Below the pieces are notes generated by a model. That model made no database searches. It saw only the letters and a program-made list of their open reading frames with translations, and had not been told where the DNA came from. The position numbers and the translations under genes were made by a program. A stretch of DNA of 6,082 bases from an uncultured Thiotrichaceae bacterium (lineage in GTDB: Bacteria > Pseudomonadota > Gammaproteobacteria > Thiotrichales > Thiotrichaceae): the NCBI GenBank assembly GCA_902727945.1, contig CACVAV010000194.1, positions 1 through 6,082 of the forward strand, read 5' to 3'. Each line of letters begins with the position of its first letter. Position 1 is the stretch's first letter. Below are positions 1 to 6,070 of the stretch, in pieces.

Positions 1-1160
1 ACTAACGCAGAATTTTCCCCGGCGCGGTACAAAGTTAGCTTAATCGCCAGCACGTCATCGTCTTTTGCTGCCTGATCAAGCAATTTCAGCATGGTATTAA
101 ATGACTGATACGGGTAATGCGATAAAATATCCCGGTGACGAATCGCTTTAAAAATATTACCGCCCACTTTTTTAATAGCATGCGTGCTGCCCGGCATGAA
201 CGGTGCAAAACGTAGTTTTGGTTTATCGATCAGGTCAATCACCTTCATCAAACGATTCAGATTAACCGGCCCGTCCACCTGATAAACATCCTGGTCATCC
301 AATTCAAAATGCTTTTGTAAATAACGGAAGCTGGTCTCTGAACAATGATCAGCCACCTCCAAACGCACTGCGGCACCAAAATTGCGATGTGGCAATTCAC
401 CTTTCATGGCTTTCAGTAAGTCATCAATTTCTTCTTCGTCAACGTACATATTACTGTTACGTGTGACCCTGAATTGATAACAGCCATCGACCGTCATGCC
501 CGGAAATAAGCGATCGATAAAAGCGTGGAGAATGGAGGACAGAAAAACAAACGTATTTTCACTGGGTGCAATATCAGCCGGTAGGCGAATAATACGTGGT
601 AAGGTGCGCGGAGCCTGAACAATAGCTGCGCGGATTTTGCGTCCGAAGGCATCCGTACCATCCAGCTCAGTAATAAAATTCAGACTTTTATTAATCACAT
701 TCGGAAACGGGTGCGCCGGATCAAGCCCGAAAGGACTCAACAGCGGCATCAACTCATTATCAAAATAATCGGATAACCATTGACGCTGCACATCATCCCA
801 GTGTGTACGGCGGGCAAAATGAATGCCTTCTTTTTTAAGCGCCGGAATCATCACTTTGTTTAACAAGGAGTACTGTTGCTCAACCAGATTTTTTGATAGT
901 TCAGCGATACGTTTCAGCGCCTCACCCGGCATCAGGCCATCAGCACCACAGGCGTAAATATCCAGCAATTGCTGTTGTTTAAGGCTACCCACCCGCACTT
1001 CAAAAAACTCATCCAGATTAGAACTGGAGATACATAAAAACCGCAGCCGCTCCAACAACGGCATACGTTTATCCTGTGCAAGTTCCAGCACACGGCTATT
1101 GAAAGCCAGCAAACCCAGCTCGCGGTTTATGTAGTAATCCGGATTTTCAAAATCAGTCAT
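1..1160 (-). CDS. ppk1: Polyphosphate kinase 1, N-terminal part (cut by window edge)
   Basis: PPK1 reversibly transfers the terminal phosphate of ATP to growing inorganic polyphosphate. I translated this open frame myself: 386 residues from ATG at 1160 down to the left edge, against about 690 for the E. coli enzyme. Visible are the N-domain opening INRELGLLAFNSRVL (11-25), the block LLERLRFLCISSSNLDEFF (35-53) whose Asn48 matches the ATP-contacting Asn45 of E. coli, the H domain, and the start of the first catalytic domain with IKLTLYRAGENS, where Arg379 corresponds to metal-binding Arg375. The phosphorylated histidine (E. coli His435) lies outside the window. An in-frame TGA directly precedes the ATG, so the start is unambiguous. 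The ribosome site (CAGGGTG about 5 nt upstream) is weak. Gly-Leu replaces the more common Ser-Trp after NREL. It lies 74 nt downstream of fadD on the same strand and may be co-transcribed with it. Family identity is very secure. Confidence 0.96.
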   Translation of the reverse strand, partial: MTDFENPDYYINRELGLLAFNSRVLELAQDKRMPLLERLRFLCISSSNLDEFFEVRVGSLKQQQLLDIYACGADGLMPGEALKRIAELSKNLVEQQYSLLNKVMIPALKKEGIHFARRTHWDDVQRQWLSDYFDNELMPLLSPFGLDPAHPFPNVINKSLNFITELDGTDAFGRKIRAAIVQAPRTLPRIIRLPADIAPSENTFVFLSSILHAFIDRLFPGMTVDGCYQFRVTRNSNMYVDEEEIDDLLKAMKGELPHRNFGAAVRLEVADHCSETSFRYLQKHFELDDQDVYQVDGPVNLNRLMKVIDLIDKPKLRFAPFMPGSTHAIKKVGGNIFKAIRHRDILSHYPYQSFNTMLKLLDQAAKDDDVLAIKLTLYRAGENSAL

Positions 1161-1203
1161 TCAGTACACCCTGCTCAGTCAGAACTTCTTCAATTTGCGT
1201 CAT
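1153..1203 (-). CDS. Possible 16-residue leader ORF overlapping the ppk1 start
   Basis: In the fadD-ppk1 gap, ATG at 1203 opens a frame encoding MTQIEEVLTEQGVLND, which ends at TGA 1155-1153, inside the first codons of ppk1. The stop therefore overlaps the ppk1 start by 8 nt, the arrangement expected for translational coupling. The frame has no stop upstream and could instead begin at GTG 1242, giving 29 residues and overlapping the end of fadD. The ribosome site before ATG 1203 (GGGAAG, 4-5 nt away) is only moderate. I recognise no family. It may be a chance ORF; the overlap with a weakly led gene is the only argument for it. Confidence 0.2.
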   Translation of the reverse strand: MTQIEEVLTEQGVLND

Positions 1204-1211
1204 CGAATCTT

Positions 1212-1232
1212 CCCGGTTTGAGCACCCGGTTT
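1212..1232 (-). repeat. Short direct repeat AAACCGGG, two copies
   Basis: The 8-base word AAACCGGG (minus strand) occurs at 1232-1225 and again at 1219-1212, 13 nt start to start, just after the fadD stop and before the ppk1 start. It could be a small operator or simply chance; nothing else supports a function. Confidence 0.2.
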
Positions 1233-1234
1233 CC

Positions 1235-2914
1235 TCACGCACTCTTATCCAGTTCACGTAATTCCCGGCGCAATATTTTCCCAACATTACTCTTCGGCAA
1301 CTCATCCACAAAAACATAGTGCTTAGGCCGCTTGTAACCGGTCAGTTCCTCATGGCACCAGACTATCAAATCATCTTCCGTCAGGCTGGCATCTTTTTTA
1401 ACGATATAAGCCTTCACTAACTCACCGGAGCACTCGTCTGACACGCCGATGACACCGGCTTCCAGCACTTTCTCGTGAGCCGCCAACACATCTTCCACTT
1501 CGTTCGGGTAAACATTAAAACCAGACACCAGCACCATATCCTTAATACGGTCAACCAGCTTGATATAACCTGATTCATTAATAATCGCCACATCGCCGGT
1601 ACGCAGCCAGCCATCAGCGTCTAACACCTTTGCCGTTTCATCGGGACGGTTCCAGTAGCCCTTCATCACTTGCGGCCCGCGAACACATAACTCGCCCGAC
1701 TCACCCATACCCAGCTCATTACCATGCTCATCGCGCACGCACACTTCGGTTGAGGGCACGGGAAGACCAATCATACCGTTGTAAGCCTCCAGACTCACCG
1801 GATTAATAGTCACTGCCGGTGATGTTTCAGTCAACCCATAGGCTTCCAGCAGCGTCACACCCGTCAAAGCTTTCCACTCATCAGCCACTGACTTCTGCAC
1901 AGCCATACCACCGCCCAGCGCTATTTTGAGATTAGAAAAATCAACGGTTTCAATGCCGGGCGTGTTCAGCATGGCATTATACAAGGTATTCACACCGGTA
2001 ATAAACGAGAAGCGCTCCTTCTTAAGCTCTTTGATAAAAGCAGGCAGGTCACGCGGATTGGTAATCAGAATATTCTTCGCACCGATCTTCACCGAAAACA
2101 GCGCATTCGCCGTCAGCGCAAAGACATGATACAGCGGCAGCGCCGTGATAAAAATCTCCTGGTTCAGACTAAGATCTCTCGTCGTCCAGGCCTCGGCCTG
2201 CAACAGGTTAGCCAGCATATTACTATGCGATAATGCTGCACCCTTTGATACACCGGTAGTGCCACCCGTGTATTGCAGGAATGCCGTATCATCATGACTT
2301 AACTCAACATCTTTAAACCGACTGGTGTGCCCGGCACCTTTGGCTAACACCTGATTATAAGCCACAGCACCGGGCAGCGAAAAGGGCGGTACCATCTTCT
2401 TCACATACTGCACCACAAAATTAACCAGCATGCCTTTCAGGCCACCCACCTGATCGGCTATTTTTGTCGTGATCACCAGACCGACTTCGGTATCATCAAT
2501 AACATCAGCGAGGGTGTGCGCAAAATTTTCCAGAATCACAATCGCCTTAGCACCGGAATCTTTAAGCTGATGACGTAATTCACGATCGGTATACAATGGG
2601 TTGGTATTCACCACCACCAACCCGGCACGGAAAGCCGCGAACAAAACAACAGGGTATTGCAGCAAATTCGGCATCATGATCGCAATACGATCACCGGGTT
2701 TCAGTCCGGCCTCATGGGTCAGATAAGCCGCAAATTGCAAGGTTAACTGTTCTGTTTCAGCAAAACTGAGGGTCTTGCCGAGATTAGAAAATGCGGGCGA
2801 GTCACTGAACTGCGACGCTGATTGTAGAAACAAATCCTGTAAAGAACTGTACGCATTAACATCGATATTTTCCGGAACCCCTTCAGGGTACTGTTCCAGC
2901 CAGATCTTATCCAT
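1235..2914 (-). CDS. fadD: Long-chain fatty acid--CoA ligase
   Basis: This enzyme activates long-chain fatty acids with ATP and CoA to acyl-CoA, AMP and pyrophosphate, the entry step to beta-oxidation, at the inner face of the membrane. The 559 residues match E. coli FadD (561) end to end. In order: N-terminus MDKIWLEQYPEGVP; MPNLLQYPVVLFAAFRAG (81-98) and NPLYTDREL (105-113); AMP-binding loop YTGGTTGVSKGA (215-226); TALPLYHVFALT (257-268); YGLTET (359-364); adenine/ribose-contacting TGD (439-441); the fatty-acyl-CoA-synthetase signature from DGWLRTGD to SGFNVYPNEVEDV (about 434-476); and KSNVGK with catalytic Lys546. All core residues are present, so it should be active. The start is fixed by AGGAGG five bases upstream. 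No FadR- or PsrA-type operator was recognised upstream. It leads the likely fadD-ppk1 unit. Chain-length preference cannot be read from sequence. Confidence 0.97.
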   Translation of the reverse strand: MDKIWLEQYPEGVPENIDVNAYSSLQDLFLQSASQFSDSPAFSNLGKTLSFAETEQLTLQFAAYLTHEAGLKPGDRIAIMMPNLLQYPVVLFAAFRAGLVVVNTNPLYTDRELRHQLKDSGAKAIVILENFAHTLADVIDDTEVGLVITTKIADQVGGLKGMLVNFVVQYVKKMVPPFSLPGAVAYNQVLAKGAGHTSRFKDVELSHDDTAFLQYTGGTTGVSKGAALSHSNMLANLLQAEAWTTRDLSLNQEIFITALPLYHVFALTANALFSVKIGAKNILITNPRDLPAFIKELKKERFSFITGVNTLYNAMLNTPGIETVDFSNLKIALGGGMAVQKSVADEWKALTGVTLLEAYGLTETSPAVTINPVSLEAYNGMIGLPVPSTEVCVRDEHGNELGMGESGELCVRGPQVMKGYWNRPDETAKVLDADGWLRTGDVAIINESGYIKLVDRIKDMVLVSGFNVYPNEVEDVLAAHEKVLEAGVIGVSDECSGELVKAYIVKKDASLTEDDLIVWCHEELTGYKRPKHYVFVDELPKSNVGKILRRELRELDKSA

Positions 2915-3129
2915 TTTATCCTCCTGCCCAAACTATGGTGATTATTATTTAATTCAGATTACCTTTATTTTATAGCTTATACCACTCAGCAATCAGTCAC
3001 CCGAATAAAACGCACTTTTCGAGCGGCGTATTTGCCACTCATTTTCTGCAAAATAGTAAATATTTCACAGAAAGCAAGCACCTACAGGGCGATAATGGAC
3101 GAATAAGCTCATAAACGGAAAACACTATC
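2915..3129. promoter_or_regulatory. Divergent intergenic promoter region (fadD / small Cys-knuckle gene)
   Basis: This 215-nt AT-rich stretch separates the two divergent genes and must hold both promoters. Towards fadD (minus strand) the best -10 candidates are TATAAA (2974-2969) and TATAAG (2981-2976), giving a leader of roughly 45-55 nt; no good -35 stands at the ideal distance. Towards the plus-strand gene, TTGCCA (3032-3037) followed 16 nt later by TAGTAA (3054-3059) is a weak candidate. The word CCACTCA recurs at 2982-2988 and 3035-3041, 53 nt apart, close to five helical turns, and could be paired regulator sites. No FadR-like (TGGTNNNACCA) or PsrA-like (GAAAC-N4-GTTTC) palindrome is visible. 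The region's role is secure from gene layout; the individual elements are not. Confidence 0.4.
2920..2925 (-). promoter_or_regulatory. Ribosome binding site of fadD
   Basis: A full consensus AGGAGG lies 5 nt upstream of the fadD ATG (AGGAGGATAAAATG). It fixes the start and predicts efficient translation, in contrast to the weak site before ppk1. Confidence 0.85.
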
Positions 3130-3324
3130 ATGGACACAACCAGTGACGCAGCACAGCAACCTGCCTGCCCGGCTTGCCACAACACTGGCTCTGTCAGCTG
3201 GACACCCAAAACCATTACTCTGGCAAAAATTTTATCGTTAGGATTATTTCCGCTGGTCTTCCCGATCAGGCAGGTTCGCCATCAATGCAAACACTGTGAC
3301 CACGAATGGAATCACTGGTATTAG
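3130..3324 (+). CDS. Small protein with two Cys knuckles and hydrophobic middle (LITAF-like layout)
   Basis: A 64-residue protein of no family I can name. CPAC (13-16) and CKHC (53-56) could together bind one zinc ion; His51 two residues before Cys53 gives HxCxxC. Between them a hydrophobic stretch, LAKILSLGLFPLVFPI (31-46), is followed by basic residues (RQVRHQCKH). CxxC, hydrophobic insert and HxCxxC in this order resemble LITAF-type domains, where the insert lies in the membrane surface; this likeness is inference. A plain zinc ribbon is the alternative. The C-terminus is rich in Trp and His (DHEWNHWY). The ribosome site is weak (GGAAAA about 10 nt before ATG), but the paired cysteine motifs and position in a divergent gap argue for a real gene. 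It is the only plus-strand gene recognised, and its last 4 nt overlap the end of the convergent phosphatase gene. Confidence 0.75.
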   Translation: MDTTSDAAQQPACPACHNTGSVSWTPKTITLAKILSLGLFPLVFPIRQVRHQCKHCDHEWNHWY

Positions 3325-4061
3325 TAACTACCTTCTGTACCGGCCAGATTGGGCAGACCGTGACCGGTCAGTACGATTTCACCATCCGGATAAACACTGA
3401 AGCGGGTAAAACTGGCATAACTCACCTCAAAACGCAGTGTTTTCTGGTACAACAAATCCAGCGCTTTCCCCAACAAAGCCCGGATAACGCCGGAATGAGT
3501 CAGTATCAGGACACGCTGACCGGCATAAGTTGACAACAATTCATCCCAGCCATTACCCACCCGCTGCATAAAACAATCCATCGACTCACCACCCGGCGCA
3601 TGGAAACGGCGCGGCTGGAAATAATATTGTTTTAATAGCTCAGGATCACGACCTATGATTTCTCTCTGACTCAGACCAATCCACTCACCGAAATCCAGTT
3701 CGCAAAAACGCTGATCCACCACAAATTCGCAGTCCAGGCGTTGCGCCAATAAACGCGCAAAATCATGACAGCGGCGGATAGGCGGCGCAATGATGACGTC
3801 CCACTCAGCACCCTGGGTCGCAATAGTTAGCTGCTTCCAACCTTCCATACCCAACGGCTCTTCAAACGGCGCAGAAAACAAAGAAGGCGTGGCCACCTGT
3901 CCGTGACGTAACAGATCGATAGTTAACGGTAATTTTTTGCGAAAAGTCTTAGCAGACTCCTCATTTTTTGACAGCTCTTCATTAAACTGTGCTTCGAGTT
4001 TAACTTCAGCAACGATGGTTTTCCGGGTTGGTTTATCTAATTCAATGGGCTTGTCTGGCAC
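3321..4061 (-). CDS. Histidine phosphatase family protein (CobC / phosphoglycerate mutase-like)
   Basis: A branch-1 histidine phosphatase, which removes phosphate through a phosphohistidine intermediate. Of 246 residues, the catalytic core begins at LTIDLLRHG (46-54) with Arg52 and His53. Arg96 follows in APPIRRC, where most relatives have SPLxR, so the serine is alanine. Acidic residues stand in CELDFGEW (120-127), and the second catalytic His189 in ILTHSG. The ELDFGEW-GLS-REI block is like alpha-ribazole phosphatase CobC, but no cobalamin genes are nearby, so the substrate is open. About 45 charged residues precede the core with no Met; this extension is unusual. The start is GTG, backed by TAAGGA 8 nt upstream. 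It is the last gene of the four-gene cluster, 18 nt after the MOSC gene, and its stop overlaps that of the convergent small gene. Family certain, substrate not. Confidence 0.9.
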   Translation of the reverse strand: MPDKPIELDKPTRKTIVAEVKLEAQFNEELSKNEESAKTFRKKLPLTIDLLRHGQVATPSLFSAPFEEPLGMEGWKQLTIATQGAEWDVIIAPPIRRCHDFARLLAQRLDCEFVVDQRFCELDFGEWIGLSQREIIGRDPELLKQYYFQPRRFHAPGGESMDCFMQRVGNGWDELLSTYAGQRVLILTHSGVIRALLGKALDLLYQKTLRFEVSYASFTRFSVYPDGEIVLTGHGLPNLAGTEGSY

Positions 4062-4069
4062 GCTGAAAT

Positions 4070-4075
4070 TCCTTA
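4070..4075 (-). promoter_or_regulatory. Ribosome binding site deciding a GTG start
   Basis: TAAGGA lies 8 nt before GTG 4061-4059, just after the MOSC stop TAG (4082-4080). As no Met codon exists between here and the catalytic core, this site supports the GTG start and the long N-terminal extension of the phosphatase. Confidence 0.65.
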
Positions 4076-4079
4076 TCGG

Positions 4080-4745
4080 CTAGTGATTCGATCCATATAA
4101 ATGCTCAAAACGTTGTTGCAGTTTCTCCTGCCATGCCGGATTCAATCCCTGGCACTGCAACGCCATTTTTAAATAATGTTCAGAAGGTTGGCGGTCAGTA
4201 TAAATGCGTAGGAAGTGATAAACCGACAGGTCATTCGGACGCTCCAGCAATTCGATTTTATGACCCGCCGCTATTTCACCACCCTCAAGCACACGAAAGT
4301 ACCAGCCGTTAGTATAAGTTTTAGTGACAAATTTCACGAGACGAGGGTCATCGAATTTACTATTAATTTTCCAACAGGGCTGACGCGGCTGGGAGACCTG
4401 AACCGTAATACCGCCCATGCGATAAATATCCCCGATGAACACATTATGCTCATGCATTCCCCGTGCTGAAATATTCTCCCCCAAACTACCGATAATTAGT
4501 TTGTCTGATAACTCAGGAAAAGCTTTCTGCATCAACAAATAACTGGCCACCGCGTATTGATGCAATGCCTTTTCCGGCCCGCCATGTACCGTTTTATCCG
4601 CCTGAATATCACCGACAATACCGTTTTCGTCAACGGTCGCAGCCTCAGGCAGAGGTTGTTTGAAAATGCCGGTTTGTTTTTCTTTTTCACCCAGGCGTTG
4701 TGTCGTCTGTGCTGCGTAAACCTGATTAATCACCCAATTTACCAT
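4080..4745 (-). CDS. YiiM-like MOSC domain protein
   Basis: MOSC proteins carry sulfur or molybdenum-cofactor chemistry on a conserved cysteine; E. coli YiiM is reported to reduce N-hydroxylated compounds using molybdenum cofactor. From the start chosen here the protein has 221 residues, close to YiiM's 224. Hallmarks are GIVGDIQADKTVHGGPEKAL, then SLGENISARGMHEHNVFIGD, then VQVSQPRQPCWK containing the expected active cysteine, followed by GWYFRVLEGG. The C-terminal 60 residues fit the helical 3-alpha domain of this subfamily, ending in a helix (AWQEKLQQRFEHLY). An ATG at 4808 would add 21 residues (MPIRGFSGSQVV...) not expected in relatives; the start at 4745 has GAGGAGG and GAGG just upstream. 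It sits between crotonase and phosphatase genes in one strand-wise cluster. I leave the symbol blank because orthology to yiiM is not proven. Confidence 0.9.
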   Translation of the reverse strand: MVNWVINQVYAAQTTQRLGEKEKQTGIFKQPLPEAATVDENGIVGDIQADKTVHGGPEKALHQYAVASYLLMQKAFPELSDKLIIGSLGENISARGMHEHNVFIGDIYRMGGITVQVSQPRQPCWKINSKFDDPRLVKFVTKTYTNGWYFRVLEGGEIAAGHKIELLERPNDLSVYHFLRIYTDRQPSEHYLKMALQCQGLNPAWQEKLQQRFEHLYGSNH

Positions 4746-4748
4746 CGA

Positions 4749-4763
4749 CCCTCTGTCCTCCTC
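4749..4763 (-). promoter_or_regulatory. Ribosome binding region choosing the MOSC start
   Basis: GAGGAGG (4763-4757) and a second purine run AGAGGG (4754-4749) lie directly before ATG 4745, 11 and 3 nt away. The upstream ATG at 4808 has only a short AGG. This favours the shorter protein. Confidence 0.6.
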
Positions 4764-4821
4764 ACCCGTTAAAACAACCTGCGAGCCAGAAAACCCGCGT
4801 ATTGGCACATATCATACCTGT

Positions 4822-5613
4822 TTAACAGCCTTTGAACACTGCCTTACGCTTCTCAACAAAAGCGGACATGCCTTCTTTTTTATCTTCCGTGCCAAAACAC
4901 AGCCCGAACACCTGTTCTTCCATCACGCAAGCCGTTTCCAGCTCCAGATCCTCGCCCCGATGAATCACCTGTTTGCACATTGCCACCGCATAAGGTGCCT
5001 GTTTAGTAATCGTTTGCGCCATTTTCACAGCAGCCGGCATCAGCTCATCTGCCGGATAAATCCGGTTGGCCAAGCCCCAGTCACAAGCTGTTTGCGCATC
5101 AATACACACGCCGGTGGTCATCATTTCCATCGACCTGCCCCGCCCTACTAAACGGGTTAAACGCTGGGTGCCGCCGAATCCGGGCGTGACACCCAAGGAG
5201 ACTTCCGGCTGGCCAAACTGCGCCTTATCTGACGCCAGAATCCAGTCACAACTCATGGCCAATTCGCAGCCACCACCCAGCGCATAGCCATTCACTACAG
5301 CAATCACCGGAAATGGTAACGTTTCCAACCGGCGGAAAACCCGCTGACCTTTGCGGCCAAACGACTGGCCTTCTACCATGCCTTTATCGACCATCTGTGA
5401 AATATCCGCACCAGCAGCAAAAGCCTTGTCACCCGCCCCCGTTAATAACAGCACACGGGCATCTGTCCGCGTTTCCAGCGCCGCAACCACCGCCTGAATC
5501 TCATCCAATAGTGTCGCATTCAGTGCATTTAACTGCTTCGGACGATTAAGGGTTAACTGATAAATTCCGGCTTCAACTGCCTCGAAAATGATGGTTTCAT
5601 AAGCTGTGTTCAT
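4822..5613 (-). CDS. Enoyl-CoA hydratase (crotonase family)
   Basis: It adds water across the double bond of 2-trans-enoyl-CoA to give 3-hydroxyacyl-CoA, a step of beta-oxidation and short-chain acyl-CoA metabolism. The 263 residues equal the usual length of single-domain hydratases. NRPKQLNALN (23-32) opens the fold; KAFAAGADI (63-71) and GYALGGGCELAM (109-120) form the oxyanion hole; Glu117 and Glu137 (GQPEVSLGVTPGFGGTQRL) are spaced exactly as the two catalytic glutamates Glu144 and Glu164 of mitochondrial crotonase, which points to a true hydratase rather than an isomerase. The C-terminus EGMSAFVEKRKAVF is typical. A modest GAAGAG ribosome site lies 11 nt before the ATG. It follows the DUF2007 gene by 15 nt. 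Chain length is unknown; names such as paaF, crt or echA would be guesses. Confidence 0.95.
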   Translation of the reverse strand: MNTAYETIIFEAVEAGIYQLTLNRPKQLNALNATLLDEIQAVVAALETRTDARVLLLTGAGDKAFAAGADISQMVDKGMVEGQSFGRKGQRVFRRLETLPFPVIAVVNGYALGGGCELAMSCDWILASDKAQFGQPEVSLGVTPGFGGTQRLTRLVGRGRSMEMMTTGVCIDAQTACDWGLANRIYPADELMPAAVKMAQTITKQAPYAVAMCKQVIHRGEDLELETACVMEEQVFGLCFGTEDKKEGMSAFVEKRKAVFKGC

Positions 5614-5628
5614 GCGGCTGCATACTCT

Positions 5629-5997
5629 TCACAATATAAACCACCAAATTAACAGAAAAACCGCTACCCAGAACAGTACCGGCTTAGTAAAAATTTGCAT
5701 CATTGACGGGTAATCAAATGAATCCGGCAGCTCGTTACCTAACTCGCCGACAGAAACATCAATGGCTTCATCAGGCGCATCAGTGGGTTTATTTTGTTCA
5801 TAACCCGCAATGATCGGTAATGCCGCATCGTAAGCTTCATCAGCTATGAAGACTCTGGCGAAATCCATAGTCGCTACTTCGCCAACACCGCCTTGCAGAT
5901 ATTGGCCGCCAACGTGGGATTCAATGCCATGTGATTCGAGTAATCCGGCGACGATGTGGGCTTCGGTTATATTTCCGGCTTTGTAGATAGTTTTCAT
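5629..5997 (-). CDS. DUF2007-type protein with C-terminal membrane anchor
   Basis: 122 residues. The N-terminal 65 fit the DUF2007 pattern (putative signal-transducing domain): MKTIYKAGNITEAHIVAGLL, then ESHGIESHVGGQYLQGGVGE, then ARVFIADEAYDAALPII. This small alpha/beta fold has no established function. A linker rich in Asp, Glu and Pro (67-97) leads to one hydrophobic segment from about 105 to 122 (KPVLFWVAVFLLIWWFIL) ending the chain. No signal peptide is present, so the protein should be tail-anchored in the inner membrane with its domain in the cytoplasm. It is the first gene of the minus-strand cluster and ends 15 nt before the enoyl-CoA hydratase start. No Shine-Dalgarno precedes its ATG; a TATAAT box ends only 7 nt upstream, hinting at leaderless translation. 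Role with its neighbours is unknown. Confidence 0.85.
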   Translation of the reverse strand: MKTIYKAGNITEAHIVAGLLESHGIESHVGGQYLQGGVGEVATMDFARVFIADEAYDAALPIIAGYEQNKPTDAPDEAIDVSVGELGNELPDSFDYPSMMQIFTKPVLFWVAVFLLIWWFIL

Positions 5998-6004
5998 GAA
6001 ATGT

Positions 6005-6010
6005 ATTATA
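6005..6010 (-). promoter_or_regulatory. Probable -10 box of the DUF2007-to-phosphatase cluster
   Basis: A perfect TATAAT (minus strand 6010-6005) is followed by ACATTTC and then the ATG at 5997, so transcription would begin at or within a base or two of the start codon. No good -35 lies 16-19 nt upstream (GGGAGT at 17). The exact hexamer and position make a promoter plausible; the missing -35 keeps confidence moderate. Confidence 0.45.
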
Positions 6011-6045
6011 GCCGCTTTGCAACACTCACTCCCTGAAACATGCTA

Positions 6046-6061
6046 ATTTGGACAGCCAAAT
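6046..6061. repeat. Inverted repeat ATTTGG-acag-CCAAAT
   Basis: A perfect 6-base dyad with a 4-base centre, about 36-51 nt upstream of the proposed -10 box of the cluster. Too short and without a T-run to be a terminator; its place in a promoter region would suit a regulator binding site. The factor is unknown. Confidence 0.35.
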
Positions 6062-6070
6062 ACTGCTCAC

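Noticed and set aside
1417..2975. Short ORFs on both strands inside or at the edge of fadD
   Set aside because: All are explained by the fadD frame, whose domain content is complete; their translations are Trp/Cys/Arg-rich shadow sequences.
3005..3050. Search for a FadR or PsrA operator upstream of fadD
   Set aside because: No palindrome matching TGGTNNNACCA or GAAAC-N4-GTTTC could be found in the intergenic region.
3361..3370. Perfect 10-base palindrome TGACCGGTCA
   Set aside because: It lies inside the phosphatase coding region near its 3' end, has no extension of the symmetry and no promoter close by; chance is the simplest explanation.
3306..3533. 75-residue plus-strand ORF running opposite the phosphatase gene
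   Set aside because: It overlaps both the end of the small Cys-knuckle gene and the well-supported phosphatase gene, has no ribosome site of note and no recognisable motif; it is a shadow frame.
4215..5549. Several 60-84 residue plus-strand ORFs opposite the MOSC and crotonase genes
   Set aside because: They lie wholly antisense to strongly recognised enzymes, show no family features and no proper ribosome sites.
5600..5626. Tiny ORF (MQPHEHSL) overlapping the crotonase start
   Set aside because: Only eight codons, with the GAAGAG purine run one base from its ATG, too close for use; the same run is at a usable distance from the true start.
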